A stretch of DNA of 11,540 nucleotides from Patescibacteria group bacterium. GTDB lineage: Bacteria; Patescibacteriota; Patescibacteriia; UBA9934. The position numbers were made by a program, and so were the translations under genes. This document shows positions 5,286 to 11,540 of the stretch, piece after piece. The notes beneath the pieces are model-generated. The model saw only the letters and a list, made by a program, of their open reading frames with translations. It made no database searches and was not told the DNA's origin. Location: positions 1-11,540 of the forward strand of contig JAUPWK010000029.1 of assembly GCA_030916555.1 (NCBI GenBank). Direction: 5' to 3'. The first letter of the stretch is position 1. Every line of letters starts with the position of its first letter.

Positions 5286-6176
5286 CTAAATAGCCGTGGG
5301 AATCATCATTTTTGGATGCGGATCGTAATCGGTCAGAGTGAAATGGTTCGGACGAAATGCGAAGATGTCTGTCACGGTTGGATCGAGCGTTACCGTCGGG
5401 AAGGGTCTTGGCTCGCGTGCCAACAACTCTTTAACGGAATCGAATTGATTGTGATAGATATGCGCGTCAGAAAAGGTGTGTACCAATTCCGTCATGGTGT
5501 AGCCAATAACCTGAGCCAGCATCATGCCAAAGGCAGCGTATTGAACAATGTTGGAAACAACGCCGATAGGAACGTCTGCACTGCGTTGGAAGTGATGAAT
5601 AACCACCTCTTTTGTATCCGGATAGGTGAAGATATGCATCCAGCCGTGACACGGAGCCACAACTACCTTACGCACCAAGCCTTCGTGCTGAATGGCATAC
5701 TGTGGAATCCATGGACTGACAAAGTGAGTACGCAAATACGGACGCTCTTTAATTTGCTGAATGACGTGCGCGATTTGATTAAACGGCGCGCCTTCAGCGG
5801 TAGGAAAAGATCCCCAAGCGGCGCCGTAAGAACCAGGTCCAAGATCGCCCTCCGGCAGCCCAAAGTTCTCACACTTTTCTTTGGTTACCCAACGATCCCA
5901 AAAAATACCTGGCATGCCGTACTTCTTGAGATCCTCAAGCGTGTGAGCACCGTTTAAAAAGCCAATGTGCTCGCCAAGCGCGCCCGGCATGGTACGTGCC
6001 AAGTCACGTTCAGTCATGAGCGGGAATCCATTGTCGAGCCGATAACGAATCTGGTGACCAACAATTCCACGGGCAGCAATGCCATGAATAGGCATAGTGT
6101 CACGCCCTTCGTCCATAATTCGCTGCAAAAGCTGACGATATTGATAATCCGGAGTGCGTTCAGCGTAGGGCTTCAT
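5286..6176 (-). CDS. thyA: Thymidylate synthase ThyA
   Basis: A 296-residue folate-dependent thymidylate synthase, which methylates dUMP to dTMP with methylene-tetrahydrofolate and releases dihydrofolate. Conserved parts: FPLMTERDL (residues 51-59), GDLGPGSYGAAW (110-121), the catalytic nucleophile Cys176 in APCHGW, Arg198 and Asp201 in QRSADV, Asn209 (the residue favouring dUMP over dCMP), and His239/Tyr241 in DAHIYHN. The ending MMIPTAI fits the C-terminal lid. The usual SRRxxxSAWNP segment reads LRTHFVSPWIP, so the second of the paired arginines that bind dUMP phosphate from the partner subunit is Thr150. The next stretch is also longer than usual before APCH. The ATG overlaps the DHFR stop (ATGA). 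Confidence 0.95.
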   Translation of the reverse strand: MKPYAERTPDYQYRQLLQRIMDEGRDTMPIHGIAARGIVGHQIRYRLDNGFPLMTERDLARTMPGALGEHIGFLNGAHTLEDLKKYGMPGIFWDRWVTKEKCENFGLPEGDLGPGSYGAAWGSFPTAEGAPFNQIAHVIQQIKERPYLRTHFVSPWIPQYAIQHEGLVRKVVVAPCHGWMHIFTYPDTKEVVIHHFQRSADVPIGVVSNIVQYAAFGMMLAQVIGYTMTELVHTFSDAHIYHNQFDSVKELLAREPRPFPTVTLDPTVTDIFAFRPNHFTLTDYDPHPKMMIPTAI

Positions 6177-6673
6177 ACGATGTAATGAAGAAGGATAGTT
6201 TGCGAATTGAGCTGTTTAACGGATTCGAGCCGGAGGGCGACGCGATCAAAGCCTTGAGCGAGCGTCACTCCCCCACCAAAAAGAAAGGGCTCTACAGTGA
6301 GATAAACCTCGGTCACGAGCCCGGCGTTCAGAAACTGACCATAGACGGAAGCGCCGCCACCAAGCACAAGCTCAGCCACCCCTTCACCCTCAAGCCGCCA
6401 CACGAGTACCGCGGGCTCTTCGGAGGTGAACTCAACACCTGGAATTGGCAATTCCTTACTTGGATCACGAGTCAGTACAATAATACGACGACCCTTAAGG
6501 CCCTTATTGATCGTTGCGAAGGTCTTTCTCCCCATCACAAGTGTACCCACCTCTTTGGTCTTCTCAATAAAAAATTGCTTGTCTTCTTTGCTGGTCCAAT
6601 CCATGGACGATTGGTCGGCTCTTTCGGCGATTTTGCCGTCAGCTGAAACAGCGGCGATAAGAGAAATCTTCAT
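6173..6673 (-). CDS. Dihydrofolate reductase (DHFR/RibD C-terminal-like family)
   Basis: A 166-residue reductase. It probably regenerates tetrahydrofolate from the dihydrofolate that ThyA produces, using NADPH. The opening MKISLIAAVSADGKIA is the first strand. DWTSKEDKQFF contains Trp26 and Asp31 in the positions of the DHFR active-site acid. MGRKTF (47-52) and GGG at 105-107 are the NADPH-binding motifs, followed by EVYLTVEPFLFGGG. The sequence is between classical DHFR and the RibD reductase domain, but the 4-base overlap with thyA strongly favours DHFR. The frame is open upstream to 6772, but the conserved fold starts at the ATG at 6673, and the upstream part would cover the promoter and hairpin. 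No Shine-Dalgarno is present. Confidence 0.88.
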   Translation of the reverse strand: MKISLIAAVSADGKIAERADQSSMDWTSKEDKQFFIEKTKEVGTLVMGRKTFATINKGLKGRRIIVLTRDPSKELPIPGVEFTSEEPAVLVWRLEGEGVAELVLGGGASVYGQFLNAGLVTEVYLTVEPFLFGGGVTLAQGFDRVALRLESVKQLNSQTILLHYIV

Positions 6674-6682
6674 AGAAGCAAA

Positions 6683-6725
6683 AGCGAGGTGTGACGAGCA
6701 AGCATGGAGCTCGCCACACCCCGCT
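6683..6725 (-). promoter_or_regulatory. Leader hairpin before the DHFR start, attenuator-like
   Basis: On the - strand the bases 6725-6709 pair with 6699-6683 in an unbroken 17-bp helix with a 9-base loop, including two G-U pairs. On the + strand those two positions are A-C mismatches (6687/6721 and 6694/6714), so the structure belongs to the transcript of the DHFR operon. TTTT directly follows the stem and the ATG is 9 bases downstream, giving the look of an intrinsic terminator or translation-blocking hairpin in a 5' leader. No protein-coding gene precedes it on this strand. Confidence 0.6.
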
Positions 6726-6733
6726 CTTTCTCG

Positions 6734-6790
6734 ATCACAGTAACTGCGATTTCGATGGACTGACTGTGCCATCGCTCATGACTGTGGTCA
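6734..6790. promoter_or_regulatory. Cluster of dyads in the DHFR/dUTPase divergent region
   Basis: Three adjacent inverted repeats occur here. 6734-6750 is an 8+1+8 near-palindrome with one mismatch. CGATGG (6753-6758) pairs with CCATCG (6769-6774). TGAC (6779-6782) pairs with GTCA (6787-6790). TGACTGTG also occurs twice, at 6761-6768 and 6779-6786. Dyads overlapping a promoter are operator-like, but no regulator gene is visible in the window. Confidence 0.3.
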
Positions 6791-6791
6791 A
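6763..6791 (-). promoter_or_regulatory. Candidate promoter for the DHFR-thyA operon
   Basis: On the - strand: TTGACC (6791-6786), a 17-base spacer, and CACAGT (6768-6763) preceded by TGG (extended -10). Predicted start is about 6756, giving a leader of some 80 bases that contains the hairpin at 6683-6725. The architecture is the same as the rplK promoter candidate (TTGACA-N17-TGGCACTCT), which gives it some support. Confidence 0.4.
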
Positions 6792-6849
6792 CGAGCGAGT
6801 GTGGACAGAACAGATGAAAGTTACAAGATTAAAGATTAAAGTGGTGAAT

Positions 6850-7275
6850 ATGCAAATTTCCTTCCGACGCCTTTCCCCCGATGCTGTCATTCCTGAATAC
6901 AAAACTACCGGTGCGTGTGCATTTGATATCGCAGTAACAGAAGAGAAAACTCTTCAGCCCGGCGAACGAGCACTTCTATCCACAGGCTTGGTGGTCGCCG
7001 TACCCACCGGACACGCACTCCTACTCTTCTCGCGCTCAAGCAACGCCAAGAAAGGCATTCGACTCTCAAACAGCGTCGGAGTCGTTGATCAAGATTACTG
7101 TGGACCAACCGATGAATTAAAGTGCGCGCTTCACAATTTTGGCCAAGAACCATATACGGTACAGAAGGGTGAACGTGTCGCTCAGGGACTCATTGTACCG
7201 ATTGCACGTGGCACCTTCACCGAGGCGGCTGAACTCAATGCTCCAGATAGGGGCGGATTCGGCACAACCGGCTAG
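6850..7275 (+). CDS. dut: dUTP diphosphatase (dUTPase)
   Basis: A 141-residue trimeric-type dUTPase, hydrolysing dUTP to dUMP and diphosphate. This keeps uracil out of DNA and supplies ThyA with substrate. All five motifs are present: GACAFDI (residues 21-27), SRSS (61-64), GVVDQDYCG (77-85) with the catalytic Asp80, GERVAQ (107-112) and RGGFGTTG (134-141) at the very C-terminus. Motif 3 is followed by PTDELKCAL, slightly longer than in E. coli Dut. The start is the ATG at 6850, where the conserved fold begins; earlier in-frame codons add no recognisable sequence. TAAAGT at 6837-6842 could serve as a -10 for an almost leaderless mRNA. It is divergent from the DHFR-thyA operon. Confidence 0.93.
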   Translation: MQISFRRLSPDAVIPEYKTTGACAFDIAVTEEKTLQPGERALLSTGLVVAVPTGHALLLFSRSSNAKKGIRLSNSVGVVDQDYCGPTDELKCALHNFGQEPYTVQKGERVAQGLIVPIARGTFTEAAELNAPDRGGFGTTG

Positions 7276-7281
7276 ATCTTT

Positions 7282-7289
7282 GTTATACT
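7282..7289 (+). promoter_or_regulatory. Extended -10 promoter candidate before the first membrane-protein gene
   Basis: TGT followed by TATACT (7284-7289), a near-consensus extended -10, lies just after the dUTPase stop and exactly 9 bases before the ATG at 7299. No convincing -35 is visible. The implied transcript would start about two bases before the AUG. Confidence 0.45.
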
Positions 7290-7298
7290 TTGCGACAT

Positions 7299-8156
7299 AT
7301 GGCATCACTTATTAGCGTCGGACAGGTACTCGATCAAAGCCTCGAACATTGTCGTAAGCACTATAAGGAACTCCTCGCTCTCGTACTCTGGATGGTGGTC
7401 GCCTCAATTCCAAGCGTTGTAGGCAAGCTCCTTGCCCCAACCGGCGGAGACAGCGCACTCACAAGTGGCGATTGGCTATCATTTGCTTTTTCCCTTATTG
7501 GAGCTGTCCTTGTGGTCGTGATCAGTGTCTGGATGTATGCCACACTCACGCTGACAATTGCCGAGCAAGCCGACGGGAAAAAAATCAACTTGAAAACACT
7601 CTCTAAGCAGGGCTGGAATGTCTTTGGTAAGTATTTGCTCCTCACAATCTGTCTAGGACTCGTCTTTATTGGCATAACCGCCATCACCGCTCCGGGATAC
7701 ATTCTGCTATTTGTTGGGAGTATTGGTGACTCATCAAGCGTGCTTTCAGCGCTCGGGACCCCACTTTTCTTCATTGGAATCCTTACCACACTCTATCTCC
7801 TCATCAAATACAGCATCGAACTCGCCTTCGCGCCATACATTCTCCTTCTGGAAAAAACCAATGTTCCTGAGGCGATGAAAAACAGTATCGCGCTCGTTCG
7901 TGGTCGATGGCTCAAGACCGCCGTTCGCTTCATTATTCCAAAAATCCTCTACTTCTTTGCGCTGTTTATTATCAATTACGTCGTGTTCACCGCCCTTGAA
8001 ATGTTCATGGCGATCATTATGCGCAGCTCAAGCTTTGGTGTACTTGCCATATATACCGTTTCGTTATTACTCTCCGCTCTCATGTCATCGATCATCACTC
8101 CTCTTGTTATTGCAACCGACTACTACTTATATGAAAGCCTCAGGAAAACCCGCTAA
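7299..8156 (+). CDS. Six-helix integral membrane protein, function unknown (paralogue of the next gene)
   Basis: A 285-residue polytopic membrane protein. An amphipathic N-terminal helix (ISVGQVLDQSLEHCRKHYKELL) is followed by about six hydrophobic segments near residues 24-43, 60-84, 111-138, 148-180, 208-238 and 246-272. The loop containing AMKNSIALVRGRW recalls the SxxLVRGR loop of YciC/UPF0259-type and glycerophosphodiesterase-membrane-domain-like proteins, which often occur as paralogues. No catalytic residues are evident. I chose the ATG at 7299 over a TTG at 7290 because of the -10 placement. It overlaps the next gene by 26 bases, and the pair leads into gatB. Function is not predictable. 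Confidence 0.85.
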   Translation: MASLISVGQVLDQSLEHCRKHYKELLALVLWMVVASIPSVVGKLLAPTGGDSALTSGDWLSFAFSLIGAVLVVVISVWMYATLTLTIAEQADGKKINLKTLSKQGWNVFGKYLLLTICLGLVFIGITAITAPGYILLFVGSIGDSSSVLSALGTPLFFIGILTTLYLLIKYSIELAFAPYILLLEKTNVPEAMKNSIALVRGRWLKTAVRFIIPKILYFFALFIINYVVFTALEMFMAIIMRSSSFGVLAIYTVSLLLSALMSSIITPLVIATDYYLYESLRKTR

Positions 8157-8934
8157 TCAACCACAAGCAATCCCCACATCAAAAGTTAAGGAGGACGCCC
8201 CACCACTTCCGGGCGTTCTTTTCTTGCTTCGAGACGCTGTCATGGTGACGTGGGAATTGCGAATCCCCGTGTATGGCTATGTAGCCTGGCTCCTCATTCC
8301 TACAATTCTGATCCTGTTCTCAGAGCAGCTCCCAACGCAAGTTCAAGAAGTGGCTTCAATCATGATCAGCGCCTCAAGCTGGCTACTGACGCTTTGGGTC
8401 AATGCGGCAATCATACTTTTTATTTCAATTAGTATTGGCATGCAAGAACATCAGCACATTGACTATGCAGCCCTGAGTAAACGCGCCTGGGAAAGATCCC
8501 TCCCTCTTTTCTTACTGCAAGCCTGCGTTGCTCTTAGCGTAGGCCTGGGAATGATCGCCTTTATCATCCCCGGAATCCTTCTTTGGGTATGGACTGCCTT
8601 CGGGGCCCAAGAACTTGTTCTTGGGCAGAGCACGGTTTGGCAGGCGCTTACACATAGCCGTGAACTGGTCAGAGGCAGGTTCGTAGCTGTATTTGGCCGA
8701 CTTATAGCTATTGAAATCCTCTTTGGGTGCATCGTTTTAGGACTATTCATTGGATATATATTACTTGGCTTACAAGGCGACGCCGCCAACCTCCTCCCCA
8801 CGCTTCGTGCCTGGCCGAGCTGGCTTGAGACCGGTTTCAACTTAATTACACTCCCCTTCACCCCAATCATCATCACCTACCACCTCCTTCTTTACTTTGC
8901 CCTTAAAAAGTCGTACGCTCTCAACACTGTATGA
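8131..8934 (+). CDS. Polytopic membrane protein, function unknown (paralogue of the preceding gene)
   Basis: A 267-residue protein of the same general plan as its neighbour: a polar N-terminus of about 25 residues, an amphipathic LPGVLFLLRDAVMVTW helix, then about five or six hydrophobic segments and the shared loop SRELVRGRF corresponding to SIALVRGRW upstream. The frame is open from 7900, but those codons lie within the preceding gene. The first ATG giving a minimal overlap is at 8131. A second in-frame ATG at 8242 would remove the amphipathic helix. A terminator-like hairpin lies inside the first 30 codons (8190-8222), so the true start and the level of readthrough deserve attention. Its TGA overlaps the gatB ATG (ATGA). 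Confidence 0.8.
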   Translation: MKASGKPANQPQAIPTSKVKEDAPPLPGVLFLLRDAVMVTWELRIPVYGYVAWLLIPTILILFSEQLPTQVQEVASIMISASSWLLTLWVNAAIILFISISIGMQEHQHIDYAALSKRAWERSLPLFLLQACVALSVGLGMIAFIIPGILLWVWTAFGAQELVLGQSTVWQALTHSRELVRGRFVAVFGRLIAIEILFGCIVLGLFIGYILLGLQGDAANLLPTLRAWPSWLETGFNLITLPFTPIIITYHLLLYFALKKSYALNTV

Positions 8935-10442
8935 ACCTCCAACCTGTCATTGGACTTGAAACCCACGTCCAGCTCAAAACCAAAACTAAAATGTTCTGCG
9001 GGTGCGAAGCGCACTCTGAGAACTTGCCACCAAACACCAACGTCTGTCCGGTATGTATGGGACATCCTGGCACACTCCCCCTTCCAAACGAACAAGCCGT
9101 ACGTTGGGCTGTACTTTTAGGTTTAGCCCTAAATGGACGAATTACCCCACACTCTAAATTTGATCGAAAAAATTACTTCTATCCCGACCTCCCCAAGGCC
9201 TATCAAATCTCTCAATTCGATCTTCCTATCATGACCGAAGGCGCGGTTGAGCTTGATGACATCCCGGGAGAGTCGCCAAGAATCATTCGTCTGGAGCGTA
9301 TGCATCTTGAAGAAGATGCAGCTAAAAACATTCACGGCGAAGACGGCAAAACTTACGTTGATTTTAACCGCGGTGGTACGCCTCTTTGTGAGATTGTTAC
9401 CGCCCCAGTCTTTACAAGTTCCGCCCAAGCCAAAGCCTACGTCCAAGAATTACGTCTCTTGGTGCGCACGCTTGGAATTAGCGATGGCGATCTTGAACGC
9501 GGACACATGCGTTGCGACGTCAACATTTCTCTACGCGAGGTTGATGAAAATGGTCTGCCCGTATCTCCAGTGCTGTCGCCAAAAACTGAAATCAAGAACA
9601 TCAACTCCTTCCGCGCCATTGAACGTGCTATTGCATACGAGATCAAACGCCAAACAGAACTCTGGGAAGCGGGCACCCCACCAGAAAAAACCTTTACCCG
9701 CGGCTGGAATGACACCAAACAGGTAACTGAGGAGCAGCGTGCCAAAGAAGACTCGGCGGATTATCGCTATTTCCCAGAACCAGACGTACCACCACTTGAA
9801 CTTGAATCCTTAGCAAAGGAGCTCAAACCGCGCATGCCAGAACTCCCTTCCGCGAAGCGCGCTAGGCTTAAGGCTGAATACGGCTTCAAAACTGAGGACG
9901 TACGCATGATCGTGGAAGACCCGGCCTTAGCAGATTTTGCCGAAAAAGCCTTAAGTGAACTTGGCGCTTGGCTTGAGGCAAGACCAGATACTTCACCAGA
10001 AGAAGTCACCGATCTCCGTGCTAAGCTCACCAAAACTTTTTCTGGCTGGCTCCTCACCAAACTCATGGGGCTTCTTGAGGAACGCAAGAGCGACATTCGA
10101 ACCATGAAGGTATCACCGGAAAACTTTGCTGAGTTCATTACACTTATTGCTGACGGTAAGCTCACCGGCCCTAAAGGCTTGGAGGTACTTGGTAAAATGC
10201 TCGACGACGGTGCCGATCCAAGTCACGTCATGGAAGAGCTAGGAGCGACCCGCATGGACGACATGGGAGCCCTTGAAGCCATGGTGAAAACGGTGATTGA
10301 GGAAAATCCTAAAGAGGCTGATCGTTACAAAGCTGGAGAGACCAAACTCATGCAGTTCCTGGTAGGCCAGGTCATGAAAATCAGCAAAGGCAACGCCGAC
10401 CCAAGCAAGACTGCACAAGCGATCAAAAACATTCTTGGGTAA
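8931..10442 (+). CDS. gatB: Aspartyl/glutamyl-tRNA(Asn/Gln) amidotransferase subunit B
   Basis: A 503-residue GatB, the kinase/tRNA-binding subunit of GatCAB. The complex converts Glu-tRNA(Gln) or Asp-tRNA(Asn) to the amidated form with ammonia passed from GatA. The N-terminal cradle shows VIGLETHVQLKTKTKMFC, and the zinc site is Cys23, Cys25, Cys39 and Cys42 (FCGC and VCPVC). RKNYFYPDLPKAYQISQFDLPI and HLEEDAAK follow. The C-terminal third is the helical and YqeY-like domain that grips tRNA, ending GNADPSKTAQAIKNIL. Length is standard. gatA and gatC are not in the window, so the complex is encoded at split loci. The start overlaps the previous stop by ATGA. No Shine-Dalgarno is seen. The bacterium presumably lacks GlnRS and/or AsnRS. 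Confidence 0.97.
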   Translation: MNLQPVIGLETHVQLKTKTKMFCGCEAHSENLPPNTNVCPVCMGHPGTLPLPNEQAVRWAVLLGLALNGRITPHSKFDRKNYFYPDLPKAYQISQFDLPIMTEGAVELDDIPGESPRIIRLERMHLEEDAAKNIHGEDGKTYVDFNRGGTPLCEIVTAPVFTSSAQAKAYVQELRLLVRTLGISDGDLERGHMRCDVNISLREVDENGLPVSPVLSPKTEIKNINSFRAIERAIAYEIKRQTELWEAGTPPEKTFTRGWNDTKQVTEEQRAKEDSADYRYFPEPDVPPLELESLAKELKPRMPELPSAKRARLKAEYGFKTEDVRMIVEDPALADFAEKALSELGAWLEARPDTSPEEVTDLRAKLTKTFSGWLLTKLMGLLEERKSDIRTMKVSPENFAEFITLIADGKLTGPKGLEVLGKMLDDGADPSHVMEELGATRMDDMGALEAMVKTVIEENPKEADRYKAGETKLMQFLVGQVMKISKGNADPSKTAQAIKNILG

Positions 10443-10477
10443 ATCAAAAACTGAGGCCTGGGCCTCAGTTTTTGATT
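10442..10477. terminator. Bidirectional terminator between gatB and miaA
   Basis: A perfect 16-bp inverted repeat (10442-10457 with 10462-10477) around a CTGG loop, with a five-base A-tract facing a five-base T-tract. The left end includes the last base of the gatB stop and the right end overlaps the miaA stop (10476-10478), so one hairpin serves both convergent genes. Confidence 0.88.
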
Positions 10478-11456
10478 ACAAGAATTTTTGAGCAGCTTCA
10501 ATGGCCTCCTTGGCATTGCGCACCCACACAATTCGTTCGTCGCGCTTGAACCAAGTCTCTTGGCGCTTGGCGTAATGATGGGTATCGAATTTAATTCGGG
10601 TAACTGCATCACGAAGCTTTACCTTGCCATCAAGGAATTCAACAATTTGCCGGTAGCCGATACCCGTCATGGCTGTGGCATTGTTACCATATTTATCTTT
10701 AAGTCCCCTCACCTCATCAACCAGCCCTCCCGCAATCATAGCGTCAACCCGCTCATCAATGCGCTGATAGAGCTCTTCACGATCAATCTCAATGCCAAGC
10801 TGAAGTGCAGCGTATTTTGGTGCATCAAACTTCTGCGTCTCAGCCAAAGTCTTGCCTGTGGCTCTTAAAACCTCAATAGCGCGCTCAAGTCGACGACGAT
10901 TGTCTTCATCGATCGCGGAAGCTGTATCCGGATCACGCTCAGCGATCTCGGCCATGAGCTCAGCATTTGAAAGCGTCGCAAGCTCCATACGAAGCGATTC
11001 GTTCGGGGGAACCTCCGTAAAGTTTGGGCGGTCCAAAAGAGCGCGAACATATAAGCCTGTTCCACCAACAATAATTGGCACACGACCGCGTTTCAAAATG
11101 CCATCAATGGCTTTATCCGCGTACGCCTGATACTCAGCAACGGAGAACACTTCATCCGGATCCGCGATATCAATCCCCCAATGCGGAATTCCCTCCACCA
11201 TGAGCGGCTTCTCTCCCGCCATTTGTCGAAGATCACCACCCAAAACCCGTTCTCCGGTAGGCTTGGCTGTACCAATGTTCATGTCGCGATAAATAGTACG
11301 CGAATCAGCCGCGACCACTTCCCCGTCAAAAGCACGAGCCAACGCCAAGCCAACCGCAGACTTACCAGAAGCGGTCGGACCTACTACGGCAATAATTTTC
11401 GGCAACTCTTTACCTGTGTACATATGATTGCGATCAATTCTGCCCTCAATTACCAT
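10476..11456 (-). CDS. miaA: tRNA dimethylallyltransferase MiaA
   Basis: MiaA transfers the dimethylallyl group of DMAPP to N6 of A37 in tRNAs reading UNN codons, the first step towards ms2i6A. Motifs: the P-loop GPTASGKS, DSRTIYRDMNIGTAKP (the catalytic Asp and substrate-contact segment), the GGTGLY loop, and the C-terminal HYAKRQETWFKRD that packs on the tRNA. With the ATG at 11456 the protein has 326 residues. Starts at 11423 (315 residues, nearest the usual length) and 11504 (342) are also possible. I favour 11456 because TATAAC lies exactly 9 bases upstream on this strand, as at other genes here. The stop codon lies within the shared terminator. No miaB is in view. Confidence 0.93.
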   Translation of the reverse strand: MVIEGRIDRNHMYTGKELPKIIAVVGPTASGKSAVGLALARAFDGEVVAADSRTIYRDMNIGTAKPTGERVLGGDLRQMAGEKPLMVEGIPHWGIDIADPDEVFSVAEYQAYADKAIDGILKRGRVPIIVGGTGLYVRALLDRPNFTEVPPNESLRMELATLSNAELMAEIAERDPDTASAIDEDNRRRLERAIEVLRATGKTLAETQKFDAPKYAALQLGIEIDREELYQRIDERVDAMIAGGLVDEVRGLKDKYGNNATAMTGIGYRQIVEFLDGKVKLRDAVTRIKFDTHHYAKRQETWFKRDERIVWVRNAKEAIEAAQKFL

Positions 11457-11465
11457 AGAGTGCAA

Positions 11466-11471
11466 GTTATA
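11466..11471 (-). promoter_or_regulatory. -10 promoter candidate for miaA
   Basis: TATAAC on the - strand, inside an AT-rich stretch (11466-11485), exactly 9 bases before the ATG at 11456. No clear -35 was found, although TTGCGT occurs further upstream. The remaining bases to the window end show no gene I can support. Confidence 0.4.
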
Positions 11472-11540
11472 AAATATATTTATGCGAGAAGGAGCCCCAC
11501 GCAATAGAAGTGTTGTTATGTAAAAGTTTGATCCAACAGC

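Noticed and set aside
5193..5957. 254-codon open frame on the + strand opposite thyA
   Set aside because: It is entirely antisense to thymidylate synthase and the small membrane gene, has no recognisable family features, and is explained as a shadow of the real coding frame.
6674..6772. 33-codon N-terminal extension of DHFR from an ATG at 6772
   Set aside because: The conserved first strand starts at MKIS (6673), and the upstream part is Cys/His/Arg-rich without family similarity and overlaps the leader hairpin.
11482..11523. 13-codon reading frame on the + strand at the right end
   Set aside because: It is too short, has no family features, and lies over the likely miaA promoter region.
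1..11540. Alternative genetic code with UGA recoded
   Set aside because: UGA acts as a proper stop for the nucleotidyltransferase, deaminase, DHFR and the second membrane protein, with conserved C-termini ending there.

Overview
The window reads as ordinary bacterial chromosome with compact, mostly housekeeping gene content. Short intergenic gaps, A-tract/hairpin/T-tract terminators, almost no Shine-Dalgarno sequences and a fused deaminase of an unusual type suggest a reduced-genome lineage such as Patescibacteria (CPR). That placement is an inference from style; no 16S or marker phylogeny was possible. TGA ends several genes, so UGA is not read as glycine as it is in Gracilibacteria and SR1.

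Layout on the + strand from the left: the 3' end of gyrB and a strong terminator; secE-nusG and a terminator; rplK-rplA with an L1-binding-like RNA motif between them and a terminator after them; a stand-alone nucleotidyltransferase; and a two-domain protein ending in a dCMP-deaminase-type domain. These last two are separated by a 124-bp segment bounded by 18-nt inverted repeats. On the - strand (6673 down to 4544) is a tightly packed set of four genes: dihydrofolate reductase, thymidylate synthase, a small membrane protein and a HIT-family protein. Divergent from it on the + strand is dUTPase. Two paralogous six-helix membrane proteins then lead by an ATGA overlap into gatB. The window closes with miaA on the - strand, sharing a bidirectional terminator with gatB.

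The metabolic theme of the middle third is thymidylate supply. A putative dCMP deaminase and dUTPase both make dUMP, ThyA methylates it to dTMP, and DHFR recycles the dihydrofolate. The rest is information processing: DNA gyrase, protein export, transcription elongation, ribosomal proteins, tRNA-dependent amidation and tRNA modification.

I see no mobile element with a transposase, no CRISPR, no tRNA or rRNA gene and no defence system. No gap between genes exceeds 300 bases; the longest is the 176-base divergent region at 6674-6849, which holds a promoter candidate, several dyads and a leader hairpin. The observations most worth a second look are regulatory: the strand-specific hairpin before DHFR, the inverted-repeat segment before the deaminase, the L1-like operator between rplK and rplA, and -10-like hexamers set exactly 9 nt before four start codons.
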